Counted from the stretch's first letter, positions 1-9,620 are shown. The stretch: 64,000 nt of DNA from Planctomycetaceae bacterium (GCA_002722955.1 PBMZ01000165.1:1-64000); one strand, 5' to 3'. The notes: generated from the letters alone by a model not told the origin. A program made the numbers and translations.

Positions 1-832
1 CATGGATGACGACTGTCTCGTCTTCGCTGGTCGAGATCAAACGTTTGCCCGGCGGATCAAATCGAACGCTGGTAGCCGCTTTCTTGTGTTCTTCAGATTT
101 GTAGAGAATCTCGCGCTTCTCGACGTTCCATAAGATGACTTCGCCGGGCTTCGTCACCCGAGTGCCATCGCCACCGGACGAAGCCAATAATTTGCCGTCC
201 GCCGAAAAGGCCACGTCGGTCACGGGATACTCGTGCCCCGTTAGTTGCCCAGCTTCGCTACGGTCAGCCAGCTTCCACAGTCGGATCGATCCGTCCTCAC
301 TGCTTGATACCAGAGTTCCGTCATCCGGAGAAAACGTCAGGCCGGTGACATAACCACGATGTCCTTTGAGCGTGAACAATCGCTTGTTCGATGTGGTGTC
401 CCATGCCGTGATACCTTGATAGTGTCCCGCCAACACCATCTTGCCATCCTGAGAAATCGCCAACGACTTCGCGAATCCCGCTCGAATTCGCAGACTCACA
501 ACCATCTTGCGGTCATTGATGTTCCAACGTTTAACGGCTTCGTAAGTGCCGGTGTAGACAGTCTCACCCTTTTGGTCGAATGCGACGCTGGTCACCCAAT
601 CTTTAAATCCGCCAAAGCGAGCCGTCTCGCTGAGCTTCGCAGGTTTGTTGCCCGGTTTCTTTGCCGCTGCTTTCTGAACCGGTTTGGCATCGGGCTTTGG
701 TTTCTCTTGAGTGAATGCGGCTCGATCATCGGCTTGGCTAAGGCAAGTAACCGCTAAGAGACCTGACGCAAACATGAAGGTCGCAAGAAGACTCCAAGAC
801 GAGTGGAAACATCGGCGAGCGTTCCAAAGCAT
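1..832 (-). CDS. Secreted WD40-repeat protein, C-terminus beyond window
   Basis: The frame is open without stops from an ATG at 832 down to the window edge, giving 277 visible residues. The N-terminus has a basic start and a hydrophobic segment (LLATFMFASGLLAVTCL) that reads as a signal peptide or lipoprotein-like leader, then a Lys/Pro/Ala-rich linker. At least five WD40-type blades follow, with typical endings such as DGSIRLW and VILWNV and typical starts such as GHRGYVTGLTFSPD. WD40 proteins form beta-propellers that serve as protein-interaction scaffolds; exported versions are common in planctomycetes and their partners are mostly unknown. No catalytic domain is visible in the part seen, but one may lie beyond the edge. 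The fold call is firm; the function is unknown. Confidence 0.85.
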   Translation of the reverse strand, partial: MLWNARRCFHSSWSLLATFMFASGLLAVTCLSQADDRAAFTQEKPKPDAKPVQKAAAKKPGNKPAKLSETARFGGFKDWVTSVAFDQKGETVYTGTYEAVKRWNINDRKMVVSLRIRAGFAKSLAISQDGKMVLAGHYQGITAWDTTSNKRLFTLKGHRGYVTGLTFSPDDGTLVSSSEDGSIRLWKLADRSEAGQLTGHEYPVTDVAFSADGKLLASSGGDGTRVTKPGEVILWNVEKREILYKSEEHKKAATSVRFDPPGKRLISTSEDETVVIH

Positions 833-1215
833 GACGAACTCCCAGGGGGCAAAGCAAACTATGAGTCATTGATGTGTGCGAGTGAGCATAGCAAGTTCAA
901 TTGGCCACGTCGAACAGCGCGGTGGGCGGGTCTCACAGTGGTGCCTCAAGAATTTGGTTTTTGAACTGGGTTCGCCTTCTCCATAGTAACCCGAAGCGTG
1001 AGCGCATCCCTCACTGTTCGATTTGCTGCATTCCAGAAAATCTAGAAAAAAAGCTGGGCAGATTTGCTAGCGACGAACCCACCTCTTTTAGAAACGCTTG
1101 CTGTGAAGTCTTGTGGCATAAGCTTCCAGCTTGCGAAATTGCCTATCTCGCAAGCTGGAAACTTACGCCACTTTCGGCAACCACTTGTCTCACCTTACTT
1201 TGAGGGGTTCTTGAA
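833..1215. other. Divergent intergenic region without a gene
   Basis: This 383-base gap separates the WD40 gene (minus) from the decayed secreted-protein gene (plus), so it should hold promoters for both. No reading frame with coding character was found. The right part carries a long inverted repeat at 1113-1171, listed separately. Confidence 0.6.
1113..1171. repeat. Intergenic inverted repeat, 24-base arms
   Basis: The left arm (1113-1136, starting GTGGCATAAGCTTCC) is the reverse complement of the right arm (1148-1171) with two mismatches in 24 positions, separated by 11 bases. It would form a long hairpin in RNA or a cruciform in DNA. There is no T-run after it, so it does not look like a classical terminator. 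It lies about 45 bases before the start of the next plus-strand gene. Confidence 0.85.
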
Positions 1216-1709
1216 ATGAAAAAGCTGCTGTGGCCGATTTTGATTGCTGTGCTGAGTCTGTCGTTCGCGAGTGCTCCGGCCGACGAAACTCGAAAGGAAT
1301 CCGCCGCTGATGCGAAAGAAAAGGCCAAAGCCGCGGCCAAGTATCGGCCCATCCTGCTCGTTCGCCACTATTTGCTCAACAAGGAGCTGGGGCTGACGGA
1401 TGCCCAAGTAGCAAGTTTGAAGACGCTGGCCGAAAAGACTTGGCCCCGCTACCAAGCGACGAGTGCCACGGATATCGATCCGGCTGACCTCGAGAAACGC
1501 CGCGAACTCAAGACGCAGCGAGTGGCCATCAAAAACGAGTTCTTGGCGGCGTTAAGGAAATCTTGACGGCCGAACAGCTTGCATTGGTCAAGAAGCAAGC
1601 CGAGGAAAAGGCGGCTCGCAAGGCTGCGTTGTGAAAGAAGGCTGAAGCCGAGAAGGCCGCCGAAGCCAAGGAAGAATCAACGTCGACGAACCGCACGAAG
1701 ACCGAGTAG
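1216..1709 (+). pseudogene. Small secreted protein, broken by a frameshift and a stop
   Basis: An ATG at 1216 begins a signal peptide (MKKLLWPILIAVLSLSFASA) and a charged helical domain (LTDAQVASLKTLAEKTWPRY). The frame ends early at 1566, but the next frame continues the same protein (KEILTAEQLALVKKQAEEK) to a TGA at 1632-1634, after which the same frame still codes for a Lys/Glu/Ala-rich tail to a TAG at 1707. Loss of one G in the GCGGCG run near 1550 explains the shift. The whole domain matches the last ~100 residues of the anti-sigma-like gene at 2321-3921 (EETWPKYKAT, QILTEEQKAI), which confirms how the two frames join. Function unknown; the Lys/Glu-rich helices resemble small periplasmic stress-sensor-type proteins only in a general way. 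Confidence 0.75.
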
Positions 1710-1797
1710 CATCTTGGCAGGGAGACGCTTCACTCTCCATCGAGCCAACCTCGACGGAGAGTCTTTCCATTCACACAAACACCCCAACGGTGTCATT

Positions 1798-2324
1798 ATG
1801 GATGCGGATCAAGCAACTGAGTTTACATCGCTGTACTCTCGAAACGAGCGGCAGTTGTTTCGATTCATCGCATCGCTACTACCAAGTACGGCGGATGCTG
1901 AAGACTTACTTCAAGAAACGGCAAAGAAAATCTGGCAACAATTCGAACAGTATCAAACCGATAAGCCGTTTCTTCCTTGGGCATGTACCATTGCACGTTA
2001 CGAGCTGCTCAGTCATCTAAAGCGTCAGCAAGTGCGGCGAAAGTATTTCAGCAACGAAGTGGTCGAGCTGCTGGCCGATGATTGGAGCCGTCGCGATGAG
2101 GCCCGCGAGGGACAATCGCGAGCGTTAGAGCAATGCGTCAAGAAACTTCCCGACGATGACCGCAGGCTTCTGCATTTGCGATACGAAGGCGAGGAAAGCA
2201 TCCAAGAGCTTCCCAACAAACAGACCGCACGGCGGATTCCATCTACAAGTCGCTGCAGCGAATTCGCCACGTATTGCTCGACTGCGGGCAAAAACGAGTC
2301 GCCCTAGAAGGAGCACAATCGTGA
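1798..2324 (+). pseudogene. ECF-type RNA polymerase sigma factor, frameshifted near C-terminus
   Basis: From ATG 1798 the protein shows sigma region 2 (residues ~10-75: DAEDLLQETAKKIWQQF, FLPWACTIARYELLSHLKRQ) and the start of region 4 (KKLPDDDRRLLHLRYEGEES). Around 2222 the frame shifts by minus one: the next frame encodes the expected end of region 4 (RTADSIYKSLQRIRHVLLDC) and stops at 2322-2324. As it stands the -35-recognition helix is replaced by unrelated sequence ending at 2307. The TGA of the correct frame overlaps the GTG of the anti-sigma-like gene, a usual arrangement for a translationally coupled sigma/anti-sigma pair. It resembles the planctomycete-expanded ECF sigma families. 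Either real decay or a missing base in the assembly. Confidence 0.8.
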
Positions 2325-3921
2325 CTCCTACAGAACGCCGTGCAATCATGGATCTTGCCAGCGCCGTATGTGACGGAAACGCGACCGACGACCAAGTCGC
2401 TCAGTTGGACGAGATTCTGCGCGAGAGCGAGGAGGCTCGCGGACTGTACTTGCAGACGATGGACTTGCACTTCGATTTAGATCGGCTCGGTGCCCGGGGA
2501 GATTTCCAAGAGACCAGCGACGAGAGCCATCAATCGGTTACGATTCCTCTTCCCATTGATGATGCGGAAACATCGAGTCCCCCAATCCGGTTCCGAAAAC
2601 TGCGCCGCTTTACCGCTGCGGCCGCAATGATAATCGTAGTTCTCGCTGTGGGCATTTGGCACAACAATCGCAGCATCGCATCGCTACGCCAATTCGACGG
2701 GCAAGTCGAGGCACTCGATTGGTGTTGGTCGGTCAGACCGAAGTCGGATGCTTTGGCGAGGAGCAAAAGCGTGTCAATTTGACGCAAGGAACTTTGTTTG
2801 CCTCGGTAACGCCGCAAGAGCCCGATCGCCCACTGTTGTTGACGACCCCAGCCGCAGGCATCGAAGTCATCGGCACCACATTTACCGTAACAGCATCGGA
2901 AACATCGTCGAAGCTACGCGTCACTGATGGTACCATGCGTCTCACGCGAACATCCGATGACAGTACGATCGACGCCCCGAAAGGAAAACAGGTCGACACT
3001 TCGAACGACGAAACACTAAAGCTTCGCAATCTTCCACCACCGCCGGATTCGTGGGCGATCGATTTCAAAGACGGCGTGCCAGCAGGTTGGGTCGGCACGT
3101 TTATGAACAGTAACTTGCCCGAGGACCATGACGGTGCCATCAACACAGTGCTTGACCCGCAGAATCTCGAAAAAGACAAACACGACGACAAGTGGGCGCG
3201 ACATCATGTTGACCGCGTGATCATATCCCCACGAGGCGAGACAAACGGTTTGTTTGCCATCGGCAAGAACACGCATTTTCACGTGACCTATCACACAAAG
3301 CGTTCACCGGGCACACCTGTGATGATGTCGTTGGTCACGTTGTCCGCGGGCGACTCGTCAACGCTGAACCGTTATCAGGCCGAGATGCAAAGGACGTCGG
3401 GCGAGTTCGAGGTTGATGACTGGATTCAAGTCAGCATCCCAATCTTCCGATTCCGTGGACTCGATGACCCAAAACTCAGCCCGAGTCCCGGCGAGTTGCC
3501 TTTGTGGATCGAGTTCAATTGCGGACCAGGACGCATCTTTCAACTGACCCGAATCGCGGCGAATCAAGAAGGACCCGGCCGCTATCTAATCAGAAGTGAA
3601 GACGAACTCGAACGCCGCGCCGCCGCCAAATACAGACTGCGGATTTTGGTCCATAAGTATTGGAAAAACGACGAATTCACGCTGACGCAAAAACAGGTCG
3701 ACCAGTTAATGGCATTGGCTGAAGAAACCTGGCCCAAGTACAAAGCCACCGACCGCAGCAACGCCGACCTCAACGACAAAGCAAAGCAGCAAGAACTCAA
3801 GCAGGCTCGCGCGAAGATCAATCGCCAATTCTACCTGCGAGTCGACCAGATCCTGACCGAGGAACAAAAGGCCATTCTGGCAAGACAAGCTAAAGAGCGA
3901 GCCGAAAAAAGAAAGAAGTAG
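2321..3921 (+). pseudogene. FecR/anti-sigma-like membrane protein with extra C-terminal domain, frameshifted
   Basis: Translation would start at GTG 2321, overlapping the sigma gene stop. Residues ~1-95 form a cytoplasmic anti-sigma-type domain (ALASAVCDGNATDDQ-like pattern: DLASAVCDGNATDDQVAQLD), followed by one membrane helix (AAAAMIIVVLAVGIW). Near 2706-2712 the frame shifts by minus one; the other frame continues with a FecR-like beta domain (QGTLFASVTPQ, AAGIEVIGTTFTV), then a ~190-residue beta-rich region resembling a carbohydrate-binding fold, then a C-terminal helical module homologous to the small protein at 1216-1709. FecR-type proteins bind and control the cognate ECF sigma factor from the inner membrane. 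Without the missing base the gene yields a 153-residue membrane fragment ending at 2782. Confidence 0.72.
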
Positions 3922-3958
3922 AGTCCACTACGTTAGTTGGCGCCTTGATCGATTCAGA

Positions 3959-5038
3959 TCACTTAAAATGCCATTCCCAATCGACTTCATCGCCAGCATT
4001 GATGGTTGTGAGCGCCTTGAGCACGCTTGGATCGATTTTTTCGTTGAAGTATCTGACCGTGCCGTCCATCAACAGAACATGCGCGCCTTGGCGGTGGTAA
4101 GAAGACATCATTCCTGGCGAGCTATATCTATCAGGACCGATCAGGTTCACACCGATGGGTTGTTTTGCGACATCGAAATCACGGGGCTCGGTCCAGACGA
4201 TGTTCAAGCCGCTGGCTTCCACGACGCCCACAGTGTTGCTGGCACCATCTTTGTAGTCACGATACCTGGTCGGTGCGGCGGCAGGAGACATTGTGCCCGG
4301 TCCGGTTAACATGACATAGTCTGTAAAGTATCGGTGCTGAAGGTCCTGCGTGTGCCGACTTCGACGCTCTCGACTGGGGCATTGGTACATCTGAACGCGG
4401 GTCTGAGCAACTGGCAGATTCTGGGCGTGATCCCAAGGCAATGATGAGTTGTATTGCTTATGAGTTTCCGACTCATAAGTTTGCGGCAATATGGCCACTC
4501 GCCAACTTATAAGAGGATCGTTCATGCTAGCTTGTGGAAATGACTGGGCCACCGATTCATAGTTCGACAGTCCTATTCCAATTTGTTTGAGATTATTTCG
4601 ACACTGATTCCGGTTCACGCCCTCAATCGGAGTCGAAAGAGTCGGCAACAGTAAGAAACACGCATACAGACCCGCAGCAACAAACACGGGATAAAACGCC
4701 GAACGCTGCTTGGCACGTTTCAACCGAACGTGACTAACAACAAGAGCAACCGCAGAAATGCCCCAAGCAAGTTCGACAAACAACCAGTTGAATCTCACCC
4801 GATAAATCTCAAAGCGAATGAACTGGTGCAAGATGATGAAAGCGGCCGTCATGAAAATTGGAACGAGAAAAGCAAAACTGCCCCAAAGCCAAATCTGCTT
4901 CGACGAGACGTTTCGCCGTAGGCTCACAACGAAGAAGACAACCGCCGCAATCAACATGCTCACCAAAAATGCATGGTAGACATGCAACGCCAGAGGCGTC
5001 GTGTTCCACGGAGCGTCTGGTGGGAATCCTTGTTCCAT
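3959..5038 (-). CDS. Polytopic membrane protein with DUF1559-type C-terminal domain
   Basis: The 359-residue protein starts at ATG 5038. Four hydrophobic segments occupy roughly residues 20-140 (SMLIAAVVFFVVSL, FLVPIFMTAAFIIL, FVELAWGISAVALVV, FVAAGLYACFLLLP). Residues ~160-355 match the body of planctomycete DUF1559 proteins: CRNNLKQIGIGLSNYESV, the CPSR block, a GASNTVGVVEA segment and the final H-X9-DG motif (HRQGAHVLLMDGTVRYF). Most DUF1559 proteins have a single prepilin-like N-terminal helix with a methylation motif; that is absent here and a four-helix domain takes its place. Role unknown. It is monocistronic and convergent with the decayed sigma module. Confidence 0.8.
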   Translation of the reverse strand: MEQGFPPDAPWNTTPLALHVYHAFLVSMLIAAVVFFVVSLRRNVSSKQIWLWGSFAFLVPIFMTAAFIILHQFIRFEIYRVRFNWLFVELAWGISAVALVVSHVRLKRAKQRSAFYPVFVAAGLYACFLLLPTLSTPIEGVNRNQCRNNLKQIGIGLSNYESVAQSFPQASMNDPLISWRVAILPQTYESETHKQYNSSLPWDHAQNLPVAQTRVQMYQCPSRERRSRHTQDLQHRYFTDYVMLTGPGTMSPAAAPTRYRDYKDGASNTVGVVEASGLNIVWTEPRDFDVAKQPIGVNLIGPDRYSSPGMMSSYHRQGAHVLLMDGTVRYFNEKIDPSVLKALTTINAGDEVDWEWHFK

Positions 5039-5140
5039 AAGCTGAGATTCCTAAGTATGCTGTGTAATGGACGCTTGAATAATAACAGTAGCTGGCGAGC
5101 AATGACACAAGATCTTCATGGAACAAGTTGTGCGCATATT

Positions 5141-5199
5141 CGTAGCCTGACTCTCCGAGTCGGGCCTTCAAACTGCCCGACTCGGAGAGTCAGGCTACG
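5141..5199. repeat. Perfect inverted repeat with ACTCTCCGAGT core
   Basis: The left arm 5141-5164 and the right arm 5176-5199 are perfect reverse complements (24 of 24) around an 11-base loop. Each arm itself holds the short hairpin GACTC-TCC-GAGTC. The core ACTCTCCGAGT and the flanking TAGCC/GGCC words recur at 28021-28173, so this is a dispersed repeat family. It sits just after the CoA-transferase stop and may also act as a 3' end structure. Confidence 0.9.
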
Positions 5200-5208
5200 C
5201 AGAGCAAA

Positions 5209-6216
5209 CTAAGGAAACAGCTCTTGCCGCCGAAGCTCTTGCAGTCGACGAAGCCCACCGCAGCGATCCAGGTACTCGCCAAAATCGCTCACGCCAAAAA
5301 TGTGCTCTTCCAAGAAAGCGTGATACGTGGCCTCGTCCTGTTCGGCGGTGAGCCACGCCTTCAGATGGTCCTCGTCCGAGAAATACTCGTACGGCATGTT
5401 GCCCGGGAAGCTGCCATAGGGCACTTCGCAAACGGCATCGACGCAGTAATACGGAATCAAGGTCAACGTCGGATCGCTGCGAATTTCATCGTTTGGAATC
5501 AAGCGTTCGCACGTGATGATCAGCTTCTTCGCCGCCCGAGCCTGATCGATGTCTGCAACCGAGGTTCCTCGAATCCGGCAATTCCCATAACAGTCCGCCT
5601 CGTGAACGTGGATCGTGGCAACGTCCGGAAACAGCGCAGGCACGGCCACGAGATCGATGCCCGTGAAGGGACACACAACCTTTTCAGCGGCACTATGTTC
5701 GAAGGTGTCGGTTCCCGCCATCGATCGCATGGGCAAGAAAGGGACTCCCATCGCCGCAGCTTTCAAACGAACGGCGAGTGCGTAGTTGGTCCACTCGCAG
5801 AACGTCAATTCGCCACTCTGAGCCACTCGGCGAGCATGCGGTGAAAGACCGCGGGCTTCCAAACCGACGATGTACGCAATGTCGACTCGGTCCAAAAGCT
5901 GGCCTCGACCGGTTTGGTTTCCGGCACAGAGAATCTGAAAGTCGTGCGTTGTTGTATGCCCGGCCAAGCCTAGATTCTGCTTGCGTTGCCGGACGATTTC
6001 ATGAAGCACGGCCGTGGGAATTCGATCGCCGCCGAATCCGCCAGTGCCCAAATAGTCGCCGTCATCGACAAGACGACTGACAGCGTCCGCCACGGTCGTG
6101 ACTTTATCGATGAGGCCCTTCGGCTTGTTCCGAAAAGCTTGACGGGCCGCATCGCAATCGGGCGATTGAAACAGCGGTGGCTCGAACCCATTCGACGAAT
6201 CGTTCAGCTCAGCCAC
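5209..6216 (-). CDS. CoA-transferase family I, alpha-type subunit
   Basis: A 335-residue protein resembling the A subunit of glutaconate-type CoA-transferases: [18 protein letters not shown] near the N-terminus, [15 protein letters not shown], then [13 protein letters not shown] and [11 protein letters not shown]. Family I enzymes move CoA between acyl groups as alpha/beta pairs; the catalytic Glu is on the beta subunit, and no beta subunit is visible here. The GTG at 6216 was chosen over a longer upstream frame because an AAGGA lies about 10 bases upstream and the extension lies wholly within hemB. That start overlaps the end of hemB by 13 bases, so the two are probably translated from one message. 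Substrate cannot be deduced. Confidence 0.78.
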   Translation of the reverse strand: MAELNDSSNGFEPPLFQSPDCDAARQAFRNKPKGLIDKVTTVADAVSRLVDDGDYLGTGGFGGDRIPTAVLHEIVRQRKQNLGLAGHTTTHDFQILCAGNQTGRGQLLDRVDIAYIVGLEARGLSPHARRVAQSGELTFCEWTNYALAVRLKAAAMGVPFLPMRSMAGTDTFEHSAAEKVVCPFTGIDLVAVPALFPDVATIHVHEADCYGNCRIRGTSVADIDQARAAKKLIITCERLIPNDEIRSDPTLTLIPYYCVDAVCEVPYGSFPGNMPYEYFSDEDHLKAWLTAEQDEATYHAFLEEHIFGVSDFGEYLDRCGGLRRLQELRRQELFP

Positions 6217-7193
6217 CGTGCAGCGTCCTTTGCGAAGTAATTCAGAATCATGTCCGCCCCCGCTCGCTTGATCGAGGTCAAGATTTCCAGGGCGACACGT
6301 TGTTCGTCGATCCAACCGTTGGCTGCGGCGGCCTTGACCATCGCGAACTCGCCACTGACGCTGTACGCCGCCAAGGGAACTTCAGGGTGCGCGTGTTTGA
6401 CTCGGCGGATGATATCCAGGTAGCTCAAAGCTGGCTTGACCATCAACATGTCGGCGCCTTCGGCCAGATCCAGCTCGACCTCGCGCAGTGCCTCGGCACC
6501 GTTGGCCGGGTCCATTTGGTAAGTGCGGCGGTCGCCAAACGTTGGCGCGCTCTCGGCCGCTTCACGAAACGGGCCGTAAAAGCCAGACGAATACTTGGCC
6601 GCGTAGCTCAAGATCGGAATGTTTTCGAAACCCGAGTCATCCAAGCCTGTCCGAAGTGCCGTGATCATGCCATCCATCATTCCGCTCGGCGCGATGACAT
6701 CGGCGCCGGCTTTGGCAAAGCTGACCGCTTCCTTAACGAGGATCTCCAACGTGGCGTCGTTGTCGACATCCATCGTGCCGTGGCGATCGTTGATGATGCC
6801 GCAGTGGCCGTGATCGGTGAACTCGCAAAAGCAAACATCCGCCATGCCCAACAAGTTCGAGCCCGCGGCTTTGATGGCTCTTAACGCTTGTTGCACGATC
6901 CCGTTGTCGTCGTAAGCGTCGCTGCCAACGCTGTCCTTTGTTTCCGGGATCCCGAACAGAATGATCGATGGGATACCGAGCGATTCAATCTCGGCCACTT
7001 CGTCGGCAAGCAAATCGACAGTCAACTGCGCATGACCCGGCATCGAACTGATGTCAACGCGCGTTTTTTCACCATGTCGAACAAACAACGGCAAGATAAA
7101 ATCGTTCGGCGTCAACATAGTCTCACGAACCATATCCCGAAGTTTGGGATGAGTTCGCAGGCGACGCATTCGGATGGTAGGGAAACTTGACAT
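6204..7193 (-). CDS. hemB: Delta-aminolevulinic acid dehydratase (porphobilinogen synthase)
   Basis: The 329-residue product condenses two 5-aminolevulinate molecules to porphobilinogen in cytoplasmic haem synthesis. The length is usual for the family. Visible hallmarks are the metal-binding cysteine cluster [14 protein letters not shown] (zinc-type, three Cys), the first active-site lysine in [15 protein letters not shown], and the Schiff-base lysine in [12 protein letters not shown]. The N-terminus [18 protein letters not shown] is also standard. It is followed by an overlapping CoA-transferase gene and preceded at 137 bases by an aminotransferase gene on the same strand; a long inverted repeat lies in that gap. 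Confidence 0.97.
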   Translation of the reverse strand: MSSFPTIRMRRLRTHPKLRDMVRETMLTPNDFILPLFVRHGEKTRVDISSMPGHAQLTVDLLADEVAEIESLGIPSIILFGIPETKDSVGSDAYDDNGIVQQALRAIKAAGSNLLGMADVCFCEFTDHGHCGIINDRHGTMDVDNDATLEILVKEAVSFAKAGADVIAPSGMMDGMITALRTGLDDSGFENIPILSYAAKYSSGFYGPFREAAESAPTFGDRRTYQMDPANGAEALREVELDLAEGADMLMVKPALSYLDIIRRVKHAHPEVPLAAYSVSGEFAMVKAAAANGWIDEQRVALEILTSIKRAGADMILNYFAKDAARWLS

Positions 7194-7218
7194 GGAATGG
7201 TTTAGGGATTGGGACGGG

Positions 7219-7310
7219 GAAGAGATTAGTTATTTGTGATTAGCCATTTTTCATTTGGACATTCAAATGAAAAATGACTAATCACAAATAACTAATGACT
7301 AATCTCTTCC
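7219..7310. repeat. AT-rich intergenic inverted repeat
   Basis: The left arm (7219-7258) and right arm (7262-7310) pair along their length (GAAGAGATTAG, TTATTTGTGATTAG, ATTTTTCATTTG), with a 7-base insertion in the right arm and two or three mismatches. It fills the gap upstream of hemB, so it would lie in the hemB leader or between two transcription units. Confidence 0.85.
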
Positions 7311-7329
7311 TGCGTAGCTGCCGAAAAAG

Positions 7330-8508
7330 TCAACTTGCAGAATAAACTCCATTAGCCGCCGCCACACCAGCACCAGCATCGACTGCGATACCTTGTCCTG
7401 ATAAGCAGCGTTCTAAGGCGGCCAAGAAGTAGACAACGTTTTGCTCACAACTGGCGGCGCCCATCAGGCCGATTCGCCATGTCTTGCCTTTGACGGGGCC
7501 AAGTCCCGCGCCGATTTCGATACCGAATTCGGTCAGCAGTTGCTTGCGAGTCGCCGCGTCATCGACGCCGTCGGGAATCAACACAGAATTCAGCATCGGC
7601 AACTGTTGGCCTTCCGGAACCGAGTACTGAATGCCCAGCGCCGCCAACCCAGCTTTCAACGCTTTGTGATTTCGCATGTGCCGAGCGAATCGGTTTTCGA
7701 GTCCCTCTTCCAAGATCAAACGCAGCGCCTCGTGAAGCCCGTAGTTCGAATTGATCGGTGCCGTGTGATGATAGGCTCGATCTTCGCCCCAATAATTGCG
7801 GACCATGGTCATGTCCAGGTACCAACTGGCAACTTTCGTTTGCCGCGCGTTGATGACCTCGACGGCACGCGGGCTGAAAGTCACCGGGGCCAAGCATGGC
7901 GGGCAACTCAAACATTTCTGCGTACCACTGTAAACCGCGTCGAGTCCCCATTCGTCGACCTTGACCAGCACGCCACCGAGCGAAGTGACGCAATCCGCCA
8001 AGAGCAACGCACCACCATCGTGGACGACCTTCGAAATTTCTTCGAGCGGCTGCCAAGCTCCCGTCGAGGTCTCCGCGTGTACGATACCAACCAATTTCGG
8101 TTTGATGCGGTCAACGACCTCGGCCACTTCATCGGCCGAGAAGATTTCGCTGAATCCCTTTTCAATGGTCGTGACTTCGGCACCGGCACGCTCCGCGACG
8201 TCCGCCATCCGCATGCCGAATACTCCGTTCTTGCAGATGACAACTTTGTCACCAGGCTCGACCAAGTTCACCACACAGGTCTCCATGCCGGAGCTACCCG
8301 TTCCGCTGACGGATAAGGTCAAGTCGTTCGATGTCTGAAACACTTCTCGCAGCATCGACCGGATTTCGTCCATCGTCTGCAAGAAATACGGATCAAGGTG
8401 TCCAACCGTCGGAGCCGCCATCGCAGCCAGCACGCGCGGATCAATATCACTCGGGCCAGGGCCCATCAAAATTCGTTTCGGGGGACAAATGGGGGCGGGG
8501 ATGGTCAT
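7330..8508 (-). CDS. Alanine-glyoxylate / serine-pyruvate type aminotransferase (class V)
   Basis: A 392-residue PLP enzyme of the small class V group. Landmarks are the N-terminal [13 protein letters not shown], the substrate/PLP region [26 protein letters not shown], the PLP phosphate/ring Asp region [12 protein letters not shown], and the PLP lysine in [12 protein letters not shown]. Members transfer the amino group of serine or alanine to glyoxylate or pyruvate in the cytoplasm. The ATG at 8508 starts directly before the conserved N-terminus. It is upstream of hemB on the same strand, but the intervening inverted repeat makes a shared transcript uncertain. Substrate choice between serine and alanine donors cannot be settled from sequence. 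Confidence 0.9.
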   Translation of the reverse strand: MTIPAPICPPKRILMGPGPSDIDPRVLAAMAAPTVGHLDPYFLQTMDEIRSMLREVFQTSNDLTLSVSGTGSSGMETCVVNLVEPGDKVVICKNGVFGMRMADVAERAGAEVTTIEKGFSEIFSADEVAEVVDRIKPKLVGIVHAETSTGAWQPLEEISKVVHDGGALLLADCVTSLGGVLVKVDEWGLDAVYSGTQKCLSCPPCLAPVTFSPRAVEVINARQTKVASWYLDMTMVRNYWGEDRAYHHTAPINSNYGLHEALRLILEEGLENRFARHMRNHKALKAGLAALGIQYSVPEGQQLPMLNSVLIPDGVDDAATRKQLLTEFGIEIGAGLGPVKGKTWRIGLMGAASCEQNVVYFLAALERCLSGQGIAVDAGAGVAAANGVYSAS

Positions 8509-8661
8509 GTTTGTTTGTTGATTCTTGAAATGAGCTGTGAAGCAAAGTCGAGCAATTCGGTGTGCGGTTACGGAAAGAGAAGTATTGGCGGGATTTAAAG
8601 AGTTAAAGCCACATCAATAGCCTACTCTGATCGCAGATAAGATTCCACGACGCTGACTTGA

Positions 8662-9270
8662 TTACTTGGGATGCTTCATGCGATCGATCGTCAAATAGAT
8701 TCGGTTGCGATTTTCTGTATCAGTGTCGGATTGGGCAATATTGGACAGTGGCATCATTCCAAGAAACTCTGGAAAGCACCCAATAATATCAAGTGCTTGC
8801 CATCGAGATGATGACGATGTGTCGGCGAGGTCGGACAGAAAACAATCCAATGTGCACGCGATTTCGAAGCGGCACGAGACTTGTAACGAAATGTTGTAAC
8901 CGTTAAGAGTCGGGATAATGTAAGGAAACGGCTCTACCACACGATTTATCAAAATGGTATTGGTTATCGCCGAAGTGCCGTTTGCAAGTTGGAATAGGAG
9001 TTCATAGATTTCCTGCCGAATCTCGTGTGGGCAAACTCGAATTAACTGCACAATGAACGGCGCAGCAAACGCGGCACCTTGGTACAATCCGCGCTGCACA
9101 ATCAAACGGTTGTCAATTCTCCAATAAGCTTCACGTCGAGTTTGAGGATTCTGTGCAAGTAGTGCGGTGAGCTCAATCGGAATATCATCGCATGGCTCGT
9201 TCAGCACTCCTCGAAGGTCGCCCCACGGCACGCGATTCATCGTTTCCACAACAGTGTTGAAATTGATCAT
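8662..9270 (-). CDS. HEAT-like hypothetical protein
   Basis: A 202-residue cytoplasmic protein without signal peptide. It has repeated amphipathic helix pairs (GAAFAAPFIVQLIRVCPHEI, QEIYELLFQLANGT) that resemble HEAT-repeat proteins, several of which serve as immunity proteins for secreted toxins. No toxin gene is visible beside it. It is divergent from the toxin-antitoxin pair at 9378-9897, separated by 107 bases. I do not recognise a specific family; the immunity idea is inference from fold and small size only. Confidence 0.6.
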   Translation of the reverse strand: MINFNTVVETMNRVPWGDLRGVLNEPCDDIPIELTALLAQNPQTRREAYWRIDNRLIVQRGLYQGAAFAAPFIVQLIRVCPHEIRQEIYELLFQLANGTSAITNTILINRVVEPFPYIIPTLNGYNISLQVSCRFEIACTLDCFLSDLADTSSSSRWQALDIIGCFPEFLGMMPLSNIAQSDTDTENRNRIYLTIDRMKHPK

Positions 9271-9377
9271 GTTTCGTCAACTGCTTTCGACATCGCCGTA
9301 TAGATTTCGCACTAGTCAAGATGATAATATGGCGTGTGCAACACTCAATTGATTCATTTCCAAATGGCCACACCAAT

Positions 9378-9620
9378 ATGTCTACCTACGAATCAATTCT
9401 TTCAGCGGCATCTCAATTGACCATCGGCGAAAGATTGCAATTGATCGACGATTTGGCATCGTCAGTGCCAGATGATCAACCGCCACAACTGTCCGACATG
9501 TGGTTGGAAGAGATCAAACGACGCTCCGCAGAAATCGATTCCGGCGAGGTCAAGACAGAAGAGTGGGCCGACATCCGAAGACGGCTGTTCTCAAAGTTTG
9601 GTGTTGATCGTGCGAACTAG
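9378..9620 (+). CDS. Antitoxin-like addiction module protein
   Basis: An 80-residue acidic protein with the pattern of the small 'addiction module component' antitoxins: an N-terminal helix pair ([20 protein letters not shown]) and a C-terminal part rich in Glu/Asp/Arg ([19 protein letters not shown]). Such proteins bind and neutralise the RelE/ParE-type toxin made from the next gene and often repress their own promoter. The ATG at 9378 was chosen because the family starts just before the first helix; the open frame extends further upstream without conserved sequence. Its last 20 bases overlap the start of the toxin gene, which suggests translational coupling. Confidence 0.85.
   Translation: MSTYESILSAASQLTIGERLQLIDDLASSVPDDQPPQLSDMWLEEIKRRSAEIDSGEVKTEEWADIRRRLFSKFGVDRAN

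Noticed and set aside
1-757. Plus-strand frames over the WD40 gene
   Set aside because: The minus-strand WD40 protein explains the region fully.
1550-2710. Programmed frameshifting in the sigma module
   Set aside because: No slippery heptamer at the joints (the shift sites read GCGGCGTTAAGG and AACAAACAGACCG), and three adjacent genes with the same kind of loss fit decay better.
3968-4309. 113-codon plus-strand frame
   Set aside because: Antisense to the DUF1559-like gene, whose conserved motifs settle the coding strand.
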